From an uncultured Prevotellaceae bacterium (GTDB lineage Bacteria > Bacteroidota > Bacteroidia > Bacteroidales > Bacteroidaceae), in contig CABSGW010000159.1 of the NCBI GenBank assembly GCA_902477365.1, positions 1-6,255 of the forward strand: 6,255 nt of DNA, read 5' to 3'. Below the pieces are notes generated by a model, which was given only the letters and a program-made list of their open reading frames with translations, had not been told where the DNA came from and searched no databases. The stretch's first letter is position 1; the number at the start of each line of letters is the position of its first letter. Position numbers and translations under genes: made by a program. Of the stretch, positions 4,932 to 6,255 are shown piece after piece.

Positions 4932-6255
4932 ATGAAAAAAATAGTACGTTCAACTTTGTTCGCTCCTTCTGTAGGAGCCATCTTTTTGCCGGCGGTTAGT
5001 GTGCAGGCGCAGCAATCTGCTGATGGACCTTATAATGTCGTTTATATCATGACAGACGATCATACGGCTCAGATGATGAGTTGTTATGATAACAGGTATG
5101 TGGAAACCCCTAATTTAGACCGGATTGCCAATGACGGTGTGTGTTTTGTACGCAGCTACGTAGCCAATTCGTTGTCAGGACCTAGCAGGGCTTGTATGTT
5201 GACGGGTAAGCACAGTCATAAAAATGGTTTTACAAATAATGAACATGGCGTGTTTGATGGCTCTCAGCAAACGATGCCTAAATTATTGCAGAAAGCAGGT
5301 TACGAGACCGCCATTATCGGAAAGTGGCATTTGGTGAGTTTGCCTACCGGATTTGACTATTGGAATATAATACCGGAGCAGGGGAATTACTATAATCCGG
5401 ATTTTATTACCATGCAGAATGATACGGTCAGGGAACAAGGATATTTGACGAACATTATTACGGATAAAAGTATAGATTGGATGGAGCACCAACGCGACCG
5501 ATCCAAACCATTTATACTTTTTGTGCATCATAAGGCATGTCATCGGAATTGGTTGCCTGAGCTGAAATATCTGGAAGAATATGAAGACAAGACTTTCCCT
5601 GTGCCAACAACGTTTTATGATGATTACAAAGGGCGTTTGGCTGCTTCTACCCAAGAAATGAGTATCGCGAAGGACATGGATTTGGTGTACGATATAAAGA
5701 TGTATCGGAAGGGAGATAAAACGCGTTTGAGTGGTTCTCATCTAAATATGCTTAACCGCTTGAATAAAGAGGACCGTTTGCGTTACGACAAGTTTTATGA
5801 CCAGCTGACGGAACGCTTCTATGCGGCGAATTTGAAAGGGAAAGCGTTGGCCGAATTTAAGTATCAGCGATATATGCGCGATTATGCGAAAGTACTGAAA
5901 AGCCTGGATGACAATGTGGGGCGCTTGCTGGACTACCTGAAACAATCTGGTTTGCAGGAAAATACCTTAATTGTATATACCTCCGATCAAGGTTTTTATA
6001 TGGGTGAGCATGGATGGTTTGACAAGCGTTTTATGTATGAGGAGTCGCTTAGTACACCGTTGGTGATGTTGCCTCCAAAAGGCTTTAAGGCACGTGGGGA
6101 GATTCAGGAAATGGTGCAAAATATTGACTATGCGCCTACTTTCCTAGACTTGGCAGGAGCTCCGATTCCGGATGATATTCAAGGTGTTTCCTTGCTACCT
6201 TTGTTGCGTGGCGAGCATCCTAAGAATTGGAGAAAATCGGTTTATTATCATTACT
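4932..6255 (+). CDS. Exported S1-family sulfatase, serine type, resembling GlcNAc-6-O-sulfatases (3' end outside window)
   Basis: The first 441 residues of an arylsulfatase-fold enzyme; the frame is still open at the window edge. The N-terminus (MKKIVRSTLF, then a hydrophobic stretch and VQA at 24-26) is a type I signal peptide, so it acts in the periplasm or outside. Active-site features are the metal aspartates in TDD at 41-43, the signature SGPSR at 82-86 followed by ACMLTGK, GKWH at 130-133, KACHRNW at 201-207 and SDQG at 351-354, then GEHGWFDKR at 358-366. Ser82 replaces the usual cysteine and would be converted to formylglycine by an anaerobic radical-SAM maturase (anSME) before export. 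SLSGPSRACMLTGKHS and the DEDK-like YEDKTFPVP region resemble B. thetaiotaomicron sulfatases of subfamily S1_11, which remove 6-O-sulfate from GlcNAc in heparan sulfate or mucin glycans. The substrate is inferred by resemblance only. AGGA at 4923-4926 is a plausible ribosome site. I see no clear promoter between the terminator and the ATG. Family members have roughly 100 more residues than shown here. Confidence 0.9.
   Translation, partial: MKKIVRSTLFAPSVGAIFLPAVSVQAQQSADGPYNVVYIMTDDHTAQMMSCYDNRYVETPNLDRIANDGVCFVRSYVANSLSGPSRACMLTGKHSHKNGFTNNEHGVFDGSQQTMPKLLQKAGYETAIIGKWHLVSLPTGFDYWNIIPEQGNYYNPDFITMQNDTVREQGYLTNIITDKSIDWMEHQRDRSKPFILFVHHKACHRNWLPELKYLEEYEDKTFPVPTTFYDDYKGRLAASTQEMSIAKDMDLVYDIKMYRKGDKTRLSGSHLNMLNRLNKEDRLRYDKFYDQLTERFYAANLKGKALAEFKYQRYMRDYAKVLKSLDDNVGRLLDYLKQSGLQENTLIVYTSDQGFYMGEHGWFDKRFMYEESLSTPLVMLPPKGFKARGEIQEMVQNIDYAPTFLDLAGAPIPDDIQGVSLLPLLRGEHPKNWRKSVYYHY

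Noticed and set aside
5283..5945. Two minus-strand frames inside the sulfatase region
   Set aside because: They are shadows of the plus-strand sulfatase, whose active-site motifs continue in frame through the whole stretch.

Overview
The window comes from the chromosome of a Bacteroidales bacterium, most likely Bacteroides or a close relative. The evidence is the gene content (kdsC-maf-yciO cluster, a Bacteroides-type glmM, a DUF5077/DUF3472 secreted protein and a serine-type sulfatase), a lipoprotein with the SDDxD surface-export signal of this phylum, and a perfect TAnnTTTG promoter element. All genes are on the plus strand. The window cuts the first and last genes.

Positions 1-1866 look like the end of one operon. 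It holds the C-terminus of KdsC (Kdo-8-phosphate phosphatase, LPS core synthesis), Maf (house-cleaning nucleotide pyrophosphatase, overlapping kdsC by 7 bases), a YciO-branch member of the Sua5/YrdC/YciO family, and a small lipoprotein of unknown function. A 15-bp hairpin followed by a T-rich tract closes it at 1821-1866.

Positions 1867-4893 form a second transcription unit. A -7 element at 1994-2001 precedes a secreted DUF5077-DUF3472 protein, followed 17 bases later by glmM (phosphoglucosamine mutase, making GlcN-1-P for UDP-GlcNAc). A strong two-part hairpin with a T tract at 4841-4893 ends it. The essential glmM seems to depend on a promoter in front of an uncharacterised secreted protein.

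Positions 4932-6255 carry the first 441 residues of an exported S1-type sulfatase resembling the GlcNAc-6-O-sulfatase group. It has a serine as the formylglycine precursor, and the gene continues beyond the window.

No RNA genes, CRISPR arrays, insertion sequences, integration sites or long repeats are visible. The two intergenic stretches (1796-2023 and 4801-4931) are both under 300 bases and carry the terminators and the promoter. Most of this is housekeeping and envelope biology with no clear new system. The least explained parts are the orphan surface lipoprotein, the DUF5077/DUF3472 protein tied to glmM, and the altered active-site motif of the YciO-type protein.
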